From NCBI GenBank assembly GCA_013400975.1, contig WBMZ01008654.1:62001-126000 (forward strand): a stretch of DNA of 64,000 nt. Direction: 5' to 3'. The notes beneath the pieces are model-generated. The model saw nothing but the letters and a program-made list of their open reading frames with translations, had not been told where the DNA came from and did not search any database. The position numbers and the translations under genes are program-made. How positions within the stretch are numbered: the first letter of the stretch is position 1; the number at the start of each line of letters is the position of its first letter. This stretch comes from Atrichornis clamosus (Eukaryota; Chordata; Aves; Passeriformes; Menuridae). Positions 38,180 to 49,835 of this stretch are shown here, one piece after another.

Positions 38180-38250
38180 AAATCTCTCCCTGGAGTAAAT
38201 TTGCTGAAGTCAAACAGGGCTTACATCAGAGATGAATTTGGCATTCTGTT
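38180..38250 (+). repeat. Ancient amniote interspersed repeat (CR1/L3-like tail)
   Basis: The sequence 'ctggagtaaatttgctgaag' followed by tcaaacagggcttacatcag and agatgaatttggc parallels a widespread old amniote repeat ending. In that ending a ctggagtaa motif is followed by tgaagtcaatgg, a ttacaccag-type word and gatgaatttggcc. The exact family is not assignable by eye. Confidence 0.42.
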
Positions 38251-38944
38251 TTTACTGAGCTCTACAGCAGAAATTCAAACATATGCTCAGGCACATTTCC
38301 ACTGAACATACTGAAAGCGTGAGGCCACAATCAGGAGAGGAGTGAAGTCAAAACTCTGCCACCATTTCATGACTGTTTGGATCAGCCCATTTGTCTGATG
38401 TGCCCTTACAACATCCTCTCTTCAAAAGAATGGAGAACATTAGGAATTGTCTGCAGGGTTGGATTGGGACACACCTTCCTCACTGTAAGGAAATACATCT
38501 GTTTGCACAAGAAATTCAAAAAGTAAAGGATAAAACACAGTCTGCATGAGAAAGACACCCCAGATCCCTGTTTTACACAATCAGAGGCCATGTTTCCACA
38601 AGTTAAAGACCAGCCTACAGAAACATCCTTAAGACTCACCCAAGCCCAAGTTACCAGTGGGATGAACTCCTTTACTGTATGAAGTTGCTAATACACATTG
38701 TCTAAAGCCAAACTCCCAGACAGAAACCTAGTCTCTACTGAAGAGTGGAAGCTTTGGTATTAGTTCCAGTTACCCCAGAATTCCATGTCTCCCACCTGGT
38801 TTCTGTTCTTCACCATTATTTGCTGTCAAGGCACACAGGGCAGGAAGCTTTTCACTGGATAATAAATTGTTGCAGATGAGTTAAGCCCATAGGAGCAGAC
38901 CCTTGTAACTGCAAAAGGAGCCTGGGGACATCAATGAAACCCTG
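38251..38944. other. No gene recognised
   Basis: Anonymous sequence. The 77-codon minus-strand frame at 38406-38639 has no recognised domain. Confidence 0.6.
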
Positions 38945-39330
38945 TCTAATGCTGTTCTTCTAATATTAATCCGAATTCAACAAATTTGAAACCAATTAAA
39001 TGGATCTGAACGCTCTGGATTTTCGTATGTGTCTTCTTTTATAGAGTGTTTTCTTATTAAAAATGCTAAAAGTGAACCTTTCTGCTATGCAAGACTGATT
39101 TCACATATAACTTTCTGTCCATGGGAAGAGCGAAGCTCGTTATAATCACAAAAATTTCTCTACTGAGTTTTGATTGCTCTTGATAATTTCATTTAGTCAA
39201 CGCCAGTTCATTAATTTGCCAAATACATATATTTTAAAATTGCATTTCATCAAGCTTTATATTTTGTCAAGCTGCAAAACAAATTCCTAAGAGAATCAAT
39301 CTGCCAAATGGCTGAAGATGGGGTGTAAGC
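38945..39330. promoter_or_regulatory. AT-rich block, candidate conserved non-coding element
   Basis: About 390 bp rich in TAAT/ATTA and TTTAT words (ctaatattaatcc near 38962, accaattaaatgg near 38991, ttcattaatttgcc near 39210), with few CA/TG decay signs and no recognisable repeat. The texture is that of vertebrate developmental enhancers, with several possible homeodomain sites. This is a compositional impression only. Confidence 0.25.
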
Positions 39331-42300
39331 TCATTTAATCCAGGCTCTATGTGTCCGTGTGACCTCAGCTCAACTTTATCAAATGGCCAAATGGTATGTG
39401 TACAATATGCCAGCAATCCCCATCAAGCTATTCCTAGCAAAGTGTCCATATCAGAGAAAGTCACCATCAAAACTAGAGATCAGAGAGACTGACCAGACCT
39501 TTAAAATAGTTCATCTCTACAGCAGATACTTCTAGTTCAGGAGCAAGTCACGTTGGAAGGAGAGATGGTGATCGGGAAGTGTCTCCTGATCCTCTCTGTG
39601 ATGCACAAGTTCTGTCACTTAATAAAGAACCTCATTCCCCAGAACCCTTCAAGCCAGGACCTTTCACCCAAAATGAATCAATTTTTAAAGTTGAAAGCCC
39701 AACTTTGAGATGGAAAGGAAAGTTTAAAACACTATTTCATTCTTTCAAGCTGTGCTACAAATGGCCAGCACCTAGGGGGGAAACATTAACTCCAAGGACC
39801 AGTGAAAGAAAAGACATATAAATCACATAGGGAAACATCTTGGCCCAGCGGCTACTAACCCATTGGAGATAAATCTAGGAAAAATCTTCCTGGAGTTTTG
39901 CAGATTTTATTGTAGAAGAAAAGAAAGAGGGGAAAGCAGTTTATTTACTGTTTTTTCTTAAAATTCGACAAGTATCAGTCAGTATTATAACATCTATACA
40001 ATACATCTTTTCTTAAATCGATAACCCATGAAATAAAATATCATATCCCTTATGTTAAGCTGTAAAGCTGTTACAGAATTTTGACATTTCAGTAGCAACC
40101 TTGTATTGTCTGGGTTTGCATTCACACCTCCTGAGGGTATGAGCTCAGCAAAGTTAGAGAAGATAGAGTATGAGATAAACTGTAGAGAAGAGGGCACTTA
40201 GGACCACTTTGGGGAGAAAAGACAGAAATGTCTGGGCCCACTATCTTAAATTCCCTTTCAGAGCCCACAATATAATCCAGGATTCAAGAGTCTCACTATC
40301 TCTTGTTGTTAGCAAGCAACTGTAAAACCCAGATGCAAAATGTTCGCCTCATTCCCCTCTGTGTGCTGACCTACAAGGAAGATAACTGTGTACTTCTTCT
40401 ATCAGTTCCTCCCACAGCCAGGGTAGCAGAGGTCTATACAGCATGTATAAATGTTCCCACATTGCTGGTGAATCACCTAGGAATGAATCTGAACTCACAT
40501 GATGGAATTTCTGAAGTTTCCATATGTGTGTTTTTTCAAACACATGCACAGACACACATAAGAAAAGCAAGGCACTGAAAAACATACTGATACTGGTAAG
40601 TCATGTATTGAGAAGATAGGAAATAGCAGGTGCAAATTGAACACGAAGACCTAGTAAATCCAGTTCCTTTGAACATATTTCTGATGATCTGGTCCTTTCT
40701 TATCCTATCACATACTATTTGCTGATTGAAGTCTGACTTACATATTGCACATTACAGCAGAACAGGAGACTATACTGAGAGAGAATGTTGTCTTTAGGAT
40801 CTCTACTCATTTATGGCCAAGATGGAAAAGTGTACAGTAAATGAGGCAAGGAACTGAGAGGAAAGAAGAGGTGGATCTCGAGATTAATGTAGCTGAATGT
40901 CCAGAGGGATGGATTTTCTTCTGCCTGCTAGTATAAATGACATTGTACAAATGTCTTGGTTTAAGCAAGACACTTGAGCCAAGTACCATGAAAGGTCACT
41001 CACTGAAGATGCCCTGTTTTTTTGATTCCTGACTTGAGGTCTGGGCTGTGATTTCCAGGACACCCTGAACATAGCTATCTACTAGAAATATGGGATCTGT
41101 TCAAATATAAGAAGTGCTTCAAAACTCCCTACTGCAATGTCTCTGCCTAAGCTTCCCAAGCTTGAACCCAAAACAGTAGGACACCCTCATCAACCAGAGC
41201 TGTGGCACTGAGTTAAGGTCTGTGCAGCAGTTAGCCACTATAGTGATGTGTGCCATCAAAAAAGTCTGGTAGAAAATTAATCATTTTCTCTCCAGAGTAG
41301 GGTTTGAGTTGTATCCAGCAAATAGAGCCTAGAGCCATATGCCAAACAATGAGAAGGAAATAAAATATTGACTAGCTGCTTACTCATAAAGCTCCATCTA
41401 TTCTGTGCACTGTCCTGAGACAGAACTGCTGGGTAAAAAGTAGTATGAGGAGATGCAGTTAAAGATTTTATTGGATACCCAGGAGAAGACTCAGGCTTGT
41501 GTTTGCTAACTTTGTATTTGACATTGCTTAAGATTTGAAGCTTACTTTGCAGTTTTTAAGATGTTCATAGAAGAGTATGTACCTCTGTGCCAGGAGTGCT
41601 TCTGTGTTCCCCTAAGCAGGATTATATTCAGAATTGGGTCCCTAATTCCTTTAGATTTCAGTGGTATTGAAATCTATTAACAGTAAACTGTTAAAACAAT
41701 GTTGAGGCAAACTGATAACTCACTTTAAAACCACAGGTGGCTCCTGCAGTCAGGGAAAAATACCCTTTCTCCTTCTGAATTCTTAGCTAGATCTGCTGAC
41801 AAGGCAGATAAAAGTCTCTAAGGGTTATCTGTGCCTCTTTGCCTGTCTCCCCACCTCTCTTTGACTGAGATACATTTTTCATGGGAACACTGTCTGTGCC
41901 AGAGTAAGAAATCCAAGAGCAAAGGTTTCAGCTAACCAACTGTGTAATCTGAAGCACAAGAGGTCAGGGTCTCAGAAGGGAATAGAGAACAACCCTGAGC
42001 ATCTCTGGAGAAGGCAATGGCAAGACTTGCACTCCATTTCTGTGCTCCTGACTTTAATGAGCTTTGCCAGCTTTTGTGCTTCCACTCTGCTGCCCCTTGG
42101 ACATAGACAAAGGAGTACAGTTAAAGGAGTTTACCTGCAGCCCCTATCAGAGAAGCAGGCAGACAAAAACTACAACCTCGAAACAGAGAGAGGAAGAAAC
42201 AATTGGTTGTCAGCTTCTAATCAATAAATTCTCCTTGGACTGTTTCTAGTTCACCTGAGCCTGATCAATATCCATTGGGGAACCTTCCAATGGGACCAAC

Positions 42301-42399
42301 TTTTAATTTATCTCCCAATTTCCTCTCCAGAGCCTAAGTATCAGATCTAATTACTGTGCCTGTTTACTGGGTTCACTTTTCCTCCTTGCCTGAACACAA
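39331..42399. other. No gene recognised; one weak repeat trace
   Basis: Anonymous sequence. At about 41625-41690 the words gaattgggtccctaattcc and tttagatttcagtgg faintly resemble an old amniote repeat that carries cctaaattcctttag and tcaatgg words, but not enough to call. Frames of 60-90 codons on both strands have no domain. Confidence 0.5.
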
Positions 42400-42470
42400 G
42401 GAGGATATTATGCTTCTTGATGGGGAAACAGAGGCGTTATAGTGCAAAGGAAGTGCTCAGTGCAAGAGCC
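42400..42470 (-). mobile_element. Possible MIR-type SINE remnant
   Basis: The motif cttgatggggaaacagaggc followed by gttatagtgcaaagg resembles the reverse-complement MIR words gatggggaaactgaggca and agagg. Only this part matches, so the call is weak. Confidence 0.28.
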
Positions 42471-45274
42471 CTGGATGTCACATGTAAATAGACATCTCTG
42501 GCTTTCCTAGTAAAGGTGAGGGTGCCGGAGGAGAGCCAGAGAAAATTAGTCACTGGAGAGATGACTCCAAGCATGAGGAGACAAATGTGATCAGACACTA
42601 GGAAGTTAATATGGAAGGACTCAGAGGGAACTAGGACAGGGAATCTAGTTCTTGGGACTGGTAGGCTCAGAGATAAGAATATAAATAAGAATGAATCATG
42701 TTAAATATTATTATTATAATGAATCTACCAGTTGGTCCTCAATAGTTTTGTCTTGAGCTGTTAAAAGTGACTAAGCCAGTGAAATTCTAAGGTATTTGAG
42801 TACTTAATCCACTTAGTTTCCTTTGAAAATCCTGGCTACAAATTTTAACTCCCCCATGTCCCCATGTAATGTATAAAAGGGACACTTTCCCTGTGAATAC
42901 CACAGGGAGGGACTAACCCATTCAAATGGAATGAAGACATGAATAGCTGCCCAGGATCCATGTTCCTGGCAGTGATTATTAGTGATGTAATGTGACACAC
43001 CTGCAGGTGCTTTGGAAATGCCAATGGCTACTGGTTACGGCATTTGGATAAATCTGGAATGCACTGTTTTATAGCAGAGGTAACTTTATTGGGATTTGGT
43101 TTTTTTTTTTACAGCTAAACTAAAGCCCTTACCAGAAGGCTGAAACTGCCCACAGAGCAGATTTACAGGAATGTTTCACCTTGTCCTGCTTACTTTGGGA
43201 TTCCCCAAGCAGGAAATCAGAAAAGCTGGATCGTAGACTTGGTGGCAAGAGGATGGGAAAACAAAGCAGAGCATTCACAGTGCTACAGAAGGCCTCAAGT
43301 ACATTAGTGCTTCAGCCTTAATAATGCCAAGAGCCTCCTCTTTGCAGCTCTATAACCCTTCACATAAGATGTTGAGGCATGTGCTTTTCCAAAGTGTCAC
43401 TGGCAGTATTTTCCCTCTGTTGTTTCCATGCTGCTATTCTCATTCTTTTTTCCTTCATTATTCTCATGCTTTTGTACTTTTGCCCTCATGGTCTTGCTCC
43501 TCTTTCAGAGTCTGGGACCTCATTGCTACCCTTCCTGGCTGGTCCCTAGAGATAGAGTTTTCCCCTTCCCTTTCTCTCTCTCTGTGTTTTTTACTCCTAA
43601 AAGATCTACTCCTAAAGTAGATTTGTTAGAGCTGATGTATGCCATCAGCCGCAGACCCTGCCAAGGAAACCAGCAACAGCCACGACTGAGGTGCCACTGT
43701 GACCAAGGGTGGTGGTTCCTGTGTCATCAAAATCACCAGAAAAGCAAAGAGCAGCTACCAAGAAGAGCAAAGCCACTCGTTGTTTGGGGAGAATGAGAGT
43801 ACAAACACAAGCTGTACACATATTCTTTCTTAACTTATCTACCACCCTACTGGAGATGCAATTGCCAATTGCCCACTCAAACCAGACATGGCTGGTTCTG
43901 TGCTAGAAATCTGTTAAATAATACCAGTTAGTGACGTGTGGTTTTTGTGTACTAACTTAAGCCTGTTTATGGAGATAATTGCACTAGCAAGAAAAGAAAC
44001 ACAATGGACCAAAAAAATAAACAAAAATACTTGTGCCTGCTTTCATGTGAATTTAATTTGGTAAAGAGTTGCAAGGCCCCTTGAGAAAAGCACTCTTTTG
44101 CCTGTGTCTACATAATCATGAGTATGTTGGCACAATTGCTCTTGCATGATGTTTTCTAACAGCCCAAGGTGCAAGAAAAAGCACACTGCTGTCCTTCTGG
44201 GCCTGGCAGTAAAGAAGCTCAAAGTCTCAGGAGAATACAGAAAATAAGGATGCAGATGGTGAGGATCAGACAGAGCAATAAACAGATTAAAAAGCAGGCA
44301 GACTAAAGCTTTACCTGACAAACAGCAGTCTAAAAGAGCTGGGGATATGAAGGACAAGAGGTTCATTTTCAGGTGGGAGTGGTAGAAATCTGTTGAGAGG
44401 GGGGTACTTGGTAGTGTGGCTGAGTGTCAGATGCTGCAGGACAGAGTGCGCTTGTCCCGTGAGCAATGGAATCCACATGAACACACAAAAAGGGCGAGAG
44501 GTGCTGAGGGAGGTGAAGAGGAGAGATAAAAAGATAAAAAGAAAGAGGGTGATGGAAAAGGCCTTCTTCCAGATCCTGCTGAATTCGATACGAGTGGGGT
44601 TCATGCTTTAATTTGACTGCAAACATGGAGGGAAGACATTGGCACACCTGATGCTGGAGTCTAAAGAACTGGCTTGGTCTCAGTGCAAACGACTGGCATG
44701 AACAGCCTTGAACTGGAGGAAACAAGAACATATAGTACAATGCAATCAAGAATCCTGGCCCATCTTCTTCCCCTTGAACTGAAACAGTCTGTATTTTAAC
44801 TGTCTGTGGAAAATCATTTTAAATGTCTGAATGTCGAGCAGAGCAAGACAGAGCCTTGGCTAAAAAAACTCTTACTTTATCCACTGTGATTTGGATTGTC
44901 TATCCTCCTGATCCCACAACTTTTACTGCTCTGTGTCTATGTGCATGAGTTAGAGGCAATGTTAAAAACAGAAAAAAACACAGGAAAGGGACAGAGGCAT
45001 GGTTATCTGTTTGGAAGTGAAACACAGCACGGAAACATCTCATGGATCTCTGTGTGTCGTCAGCAACAGGAGAAACTATCCTTGTCATTAGTATTACTGT
45101 TCAGCTTACTGAAAATGCTGCTTTACATCTGTGCATAAAAATGCGGAGCAAGGAAAAGAACCCGAAGAAGAGAGTCCGGAACATGACAGGGAGGATTAGA
45201 GGTACTGCTCAAATAACAGCCAAGTTTGCTCAGCACTTCTAAGTCACCTGAATAACTCATTTCAGTAAATATGA
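42471..45274. other. No gene recognised
   Basis: Anonymous sequence with a T11 run near 43101 and a short CT-rich stretch near 43568. Pyrimidine-rich sequence at 43430-43600 and the purine-rich stretch at 44380-44560 generate overlapping frames up to 126 codons with no recognisable domain. Confidence 0.55.
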
Positions 45275-45410
45275 TTTTATATTTCTACGGCATCTTTCAA
45301 GAATCTGAAAGAATTTCATAAGCACCAATTAAGACTCACATCCTATCACGTGAGACAGGCAAGTACTATTATTCCTAAATTACAAACTGGATTTGATGAT
45401 TTTCCAAAGC
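45275..45410 (-). mobile_element. MIR-type SINE, diverged
   Basis: The plus strand reads tctacggcatctttcaagaat, ctgaaagaatttcataagc, accaattaagactcacatcc, gtgagacaggcaagtactat, tattcctaaattacaaactgg. The same succession occurs in antisense MIR copies in reptiles and birds: ctttcatccaagaatctcaaa, gctttacaaacat, taattaagcctcacaac, gtgaggtaggtaagtatt, attcccattttacagatg. It is the longest recognisable MIR-type copy in the window. Confidence 0.6.
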
Positions 45411-45699
45411 ATTGCCAGAGGTGTAGACAGGCATTCTGCCTCATTTTAGCAAAAAACCCTCCACAGTCCATCCAATTTCTTAAGAAGGGAAGCAGTTTGG
45501 TCAAATGTATGCATGTAAGTCATGACATAAAACACAGGATGCAAAACTGAGGCTACCCTACTCTCCTACCTACTCCTTTGGTTTCAGAACAGTCTCTTCT
45601 CCTAATGTGAGGGCAGAGGAGGAAATGGAATATTCCTCCCACAGGGAATTTCAAAATAATTCTTCATTTCAAACTTAAACTGAATAAAAAATCTGGGGA

Positions 45700-45960
45700 A
45701 AAGTATAAATGTTAAGATCTAGACATTTTATATCAAAACAGAATGATCCAACATGTCATACTGTTACGGCATTTTTAATTTTGAATCAACACATTGAAAC
45801 AAAAAATAAGTCATTTTATGTTGAAATGTCAGCCCCAAACAAAATATTTTGTTATGCTTCTCCCAGCTGGAAAGCCCATTTTTTTGGGGGTTTTTTTGCC
45901 AGAAATGACATTTTATCATTGCAAATTTCAGTTTAGGTGAAATCACGTTGTCTGATGGGA
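45700..45960. repeat. Possible ancient interspersed repeat (TTTTG/CAAAA-rich)
   Basis: Words such as ttttgaatcaacacattgaaa, cattttatgttgaaatgtca, caaacaaaatattttgtt and agaaatgacattttatc recur through the segment. This resembles old amniote repeats with many diverged aaatgttt and tgacatttt words. The texture is similar to that at 22450-22720. No family name is assigned. Confidence 0.25.
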
Positions 45961-48779
45961 AAACATTTCTGTGACAAAATGTTAATCATCTCTGAAGTGA
46001 CTATGTTTTCTGTCAAGAAAAAGAAGACATAAAATGCTGACTTTAGAATTCTGAGGAGCTGAAGTGTTCTGAACAAAAAAGATCTGGGAGGCTTCTGAAC
46101 TGGACTGGAGTGCTGATTGTGAAGAACAGTAAATTGTCTTTAAAAGGATGTTCTGAATGAAGCAGAATCAAATAGCCAGATAAGTGAAGGAAGAAATTAA
46201 GCATCTTTTTTGAAGCTCTATAGAAGTTACTTTTCTTATGCCCTGGAAACCAAGGCTATATAACTGGATAATGAATGCACTGGGAGGGCTACCAAAATTG
46301 TTTCTTGGCTCAGAGAAAGATGGCCTCTCCTTGCAACAGACATTTATGACAAAACACGTACAAAGTGAATCTACTAACTCCTTGTGATGTTGGACCAGTA
46401 GCTGTGCTTCATGTTTTGAAGCATACAGGTTTATACCTCTTATGTATGGGTTATATACAACATAGTTCTTACTCAGTGGAACTTGAATTTGTAATAATCC
46501 AGGTTTACAGGTTATTTGTTACCTGTAGGATTGCAAACAGTACTAAGTGGTAGTGGCTTTAATCATTCAGTAGCCTGAAACATCCCTTCAGGTAACTTTC
46601 AGCTACTGCTGGCTGCTTATTTATTTCTTTAGTTATGTAACTTTAACATTCCTCTTTATCATCTGTGGGCTTCTTAACTCAGAATTGTTTGCTGCAGATT
46701 TGGGCTCTATTGATCACCTGGCCTGCAGCTCACTGAGAAACACAGGATAACATCGTTTCCACTACACAGCCTGGCAGAGGCCTGCTTCTGGAAACCTTCC
46801 TATGCTGAAAATTGCTAATGCATTTAATGTTGACCCCTCCATGTCTACACCTTAATTTTCTTTGAATATACAGGTAAATTATGTTACTTAATTTTCCTTC
46901 ACTTCATTTTTGCAGACAGGAAAATGAAAATGTGGTTGATGAGTGAAATACAGCTTTCCTTCTCATGGTGAAGTTGCTTCATCTCTGTCAAACTGCTCTC
47001 CCGTACAAAATTTATCATGCTACTTTTATTTGTTGCTTCAGTCAATCTAATCAGTTCTCAAATAAGTCAGAATGCAATAATGAGTTACATTAAAAAAATA
47101 TGTTCAGATACTCTTACTGTCATGTAGTTCACTGACTTTGTGTGCTTTCCCTGTGCTCCCTGCGTGCGAGACCCCATTCACTGGCCATTGAGTACAATTC
47201 CCACTGTTGCCCACAAGCAGAATAAAACTCCCTTTCATACATTTCCTTCTAGCAAGTATCACCTTAAATCTAGTTAGGTTATTTGCCCCTGTTTCTTATA
47301 CAGCTGTTCCCTAATTCTTCTCTCAAAATCTTTGCATTTTCAGTTTAAAAGTATCCATAGCAAGGTCACCCCATTTCTTCTGGTGCTTCCATAACTTGTC
47401 TCTCACACCATGTATTTAAAAGAGGTTTTTTAGCTTCTTTACTGTTCCTATCACAGAAGCATCTAGAGATTCAAGTAATGCCAAGGATCCTCTGGGCTAG
47501 GAATAATGTCTTTTCTTGAAGGTTTACAGTCTAAGTAGGCAAGACAATCAGTGACAGTGCAGGAAAGCAGAAGGTCAAGTAAATCATATAACTGATCAAT
47601 AGCAGTGCCAAAATCCCTGGTTTTCCGTCAGGTCCCCAGCATCCACTGCATTCACACTGCTTCCAAATGTAAGCAAATTCCTGTCTGCAGTGCCTCACGT
47701 TGCCCACCACAAACCGCACAAAGATGCTCGGCTCTATGTGTCAACCACATCCACTGTCTTGTCACCAAAAAAACCCCCTATGCTTTGGCTTCAACACACA
47801 GAAACTGCCCAAGAATTTTCAAGGACTACCTGGGTTTGGATCAGAATTAGGGCTGGCTCTGCATCCCATTGCCAACCCGTGGGGTTACCAGTATCATGAC
47901 TAAGACTAATGAAATTCCAATGGTCTCATTGATACGCAGCCATCTCGCTCACTGAAACATCCTTGCACCTCTCTTATTCATGGAGAGACTTCTACTGGGT
48001 GAAAAAAATGTATTTTTGCTGTCATAAAATGAATCACAAAGTTCTTTTTTATTAATAGAAGCCACGTTACTTCGATGTCCTGAAAATTTCAGCACTTCCA
48101 TACTTGCTCATTCCTCCACTGGAGACACGTAAATACAAAACCCATCAAGTGGAAATGCATGCAGTCAGGTAGAGACAAGCAATTTTGATTTGTCACACAA
48201 TATCCAGATTTTGTGGAGGCTGTAAAATCCTGGCAAGCAGCATCAGCTGATTTCTGCCCTCAAGGCCTGGAGCAGGGGTGCTTTCTGCCTGACATGCAGC
48301 CACCAACTCCTTTCATCTGCACGATAGGAAATTCCTTTTCTATCTCCTTATCATTCACCCAAATCATTCTGGCAAAACTGGCAAAGCAGATATGAGTGAG
48401 AACTTGCTCTTTTAACACTGCAAAAATAAAACAAAATGCTGGACATTTACCCACAGTGTATCACAGGCTTAATGTATCCCTTTTGTGGGGGCTGTCTTGC
48501 TTGTTAATGCCAAGGAGATGCATGGCTCCTGAACTTGTCCTTCATAGCTCCTCTGCTGCTTCCTACTCTTTGTTTCCTCTCCTGTCCCTTTTAATTGGGA
48601 AAAAAAAAGGAAAAGTATATAATTTTAAGCGCAGGCCTATCCACTGGCAAAATGGTTGGCTCAGTGGAGAGAATGAACATCCCTGTGTGGAGGCACAGAT
48701 CCTGTCTCTCAGTACAGATCACAGCAGGTAACCCCACAGAAGGGTTTTTGTTTGATGCCTCTATTTTCTTTGCTTAACA
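45961..48779. other. No gene recognised
   Basis: Anonymous, mostly AT-leaning sequence; frames of 60-111 codons show no domain and the pairs on opposite strands shadow each other. No transposon recognised. Confidence 0.55.
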
Positions 48780-48990
48780 ATTTAATGTAATTTTTGCTTA
48801 CTGAATGTTTGTCTCCAAAATAAATCATTTTCAAAAGATTAATAAATACATAGTTAATTATTTTTAAATTTTATCGATATCATGAGTGATAACTGGATTT
48901 GATTGGTTTTGGTAAGGAAAAAAAGCAAATCAAGTAATTTAAAAATCATTATTATTTTTTAAATTTCTGAGCTTTTATTTGACAGCTGTG
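48780..48990. promoter_or_regulatory. Very AT-rich block, candidate regulatory element
   Basis: About 210 bp with dense TAAT/ATTA words (caatttaatgtaatttttgc, agattaataaatacat, agttaattatttttaaa, caagtaatttaaaaatcatt). It may be a homeodomain-rich conserved element, or simply AT-rich decayed DNA. No tandem unit and no transposon signature seen. Confidence 0.22.
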
Positions 48991-49655
48991 GTCTAAAATG
49001 GGAATACAGGGTTGAGCCACCACTGAGGGATCCTGAATTCCTCTCTGGCAGTGTTATAAATGACTGCTTTGGACTTAAATACATTAGAAATCTTTTAAAT
49101 TAAGTCACCCTCAGTCACCAAGTTTAATCACTAATTTTTGGTCATAGTTCAGAATGTCAATAGGCCACACCTATCAAGGCTAGTCCTGATCTTGCAAATC
49201 CCTTCAGCACATGCATAGGCTGAACAAGGATCGTAATAGGAAACTTGGTTTCTTAGTGAAAAATTTAGGAAGTTATTACCCTGCTCTAATACAATTTCAT
49301 ATTCATTAACTACCAGTAAGAGGAAATCAAGAAATGTCTTCAAAAGCACAAGAAAATAAGCAATTTAAGAGGGGATTGTCTCTCACGGGAAGAGTTTTCC
49401 AGTGCTGTCTGTCCAATAGTGCTGTTACAACGTTTTTGCTCTTTTCTTTCATCACACCTTTCCCAAACCCCAAACTACACAGTAGGTAGGAAATGTCATC
49501 ATAAAATACACATTAGAAAATTATTAAAAATGCACAGCTGAACATATGTCACGTAGTCGAGCCCAGTGGGGTAATTGATGTGAAAAGTATGAAGAGTATT
49601 TGTCATCCTTACTCAGATCACATACTGTCCTATTCTGTGAGAAACCCCAAGAGGA
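48991..49655. other. No gene recognised
   Basis: AT-leaning anonymous sequence with no meaningful open frame. Confidence 0.6.
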
Positions 49656-49725
49656 ATTTGTAGGATTATTCAATGAGTAAGGTACTATTCATGGTGAGTA
49701 AAGGTGGCAGAATCAACTTGCTACT
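49656..49725 (+). repeat. Ancient amniote interspersed repeat, first part
   Basis: The run ttcaatgagtaaggtactat, tcatggtgagtaaaggtgg and cagaatcaacttg parallels an old amniote repeat ending in actcacgtgagtaagg, tggcagaatctggcc-type words. It lies only about 20 bp from a similar element and may be part of the same insertion. Confidence 0.38.
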
Positions 49726-49741
49726 GATTACGAGCTGCTTT

Positions 49742-49835
49742 TCCTCACTTACACTGCTGTAAATTTAAATTAACTCCACTCAATCAATGGCGAATAATTG
49801 ATATAAAATCAGAGTAAGAGGAGAATTAGTCTATA
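49742..49835 (+). repeat. Ancient amniote interspersed repeat, second part
   Basis: The run acttacactgctgtaaattt, aaattaactccactcaatca, atggcgaataattgatataaa and atcagagtaagaggagaatt follows the order of an old amniote repeat with gtgtaaatc, agtaactccattgaagtcaa, tggagttacactggtataaa and accagtgtaagtgagat words. Four words in the right order support a real, old match. Confidence 0.42.
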
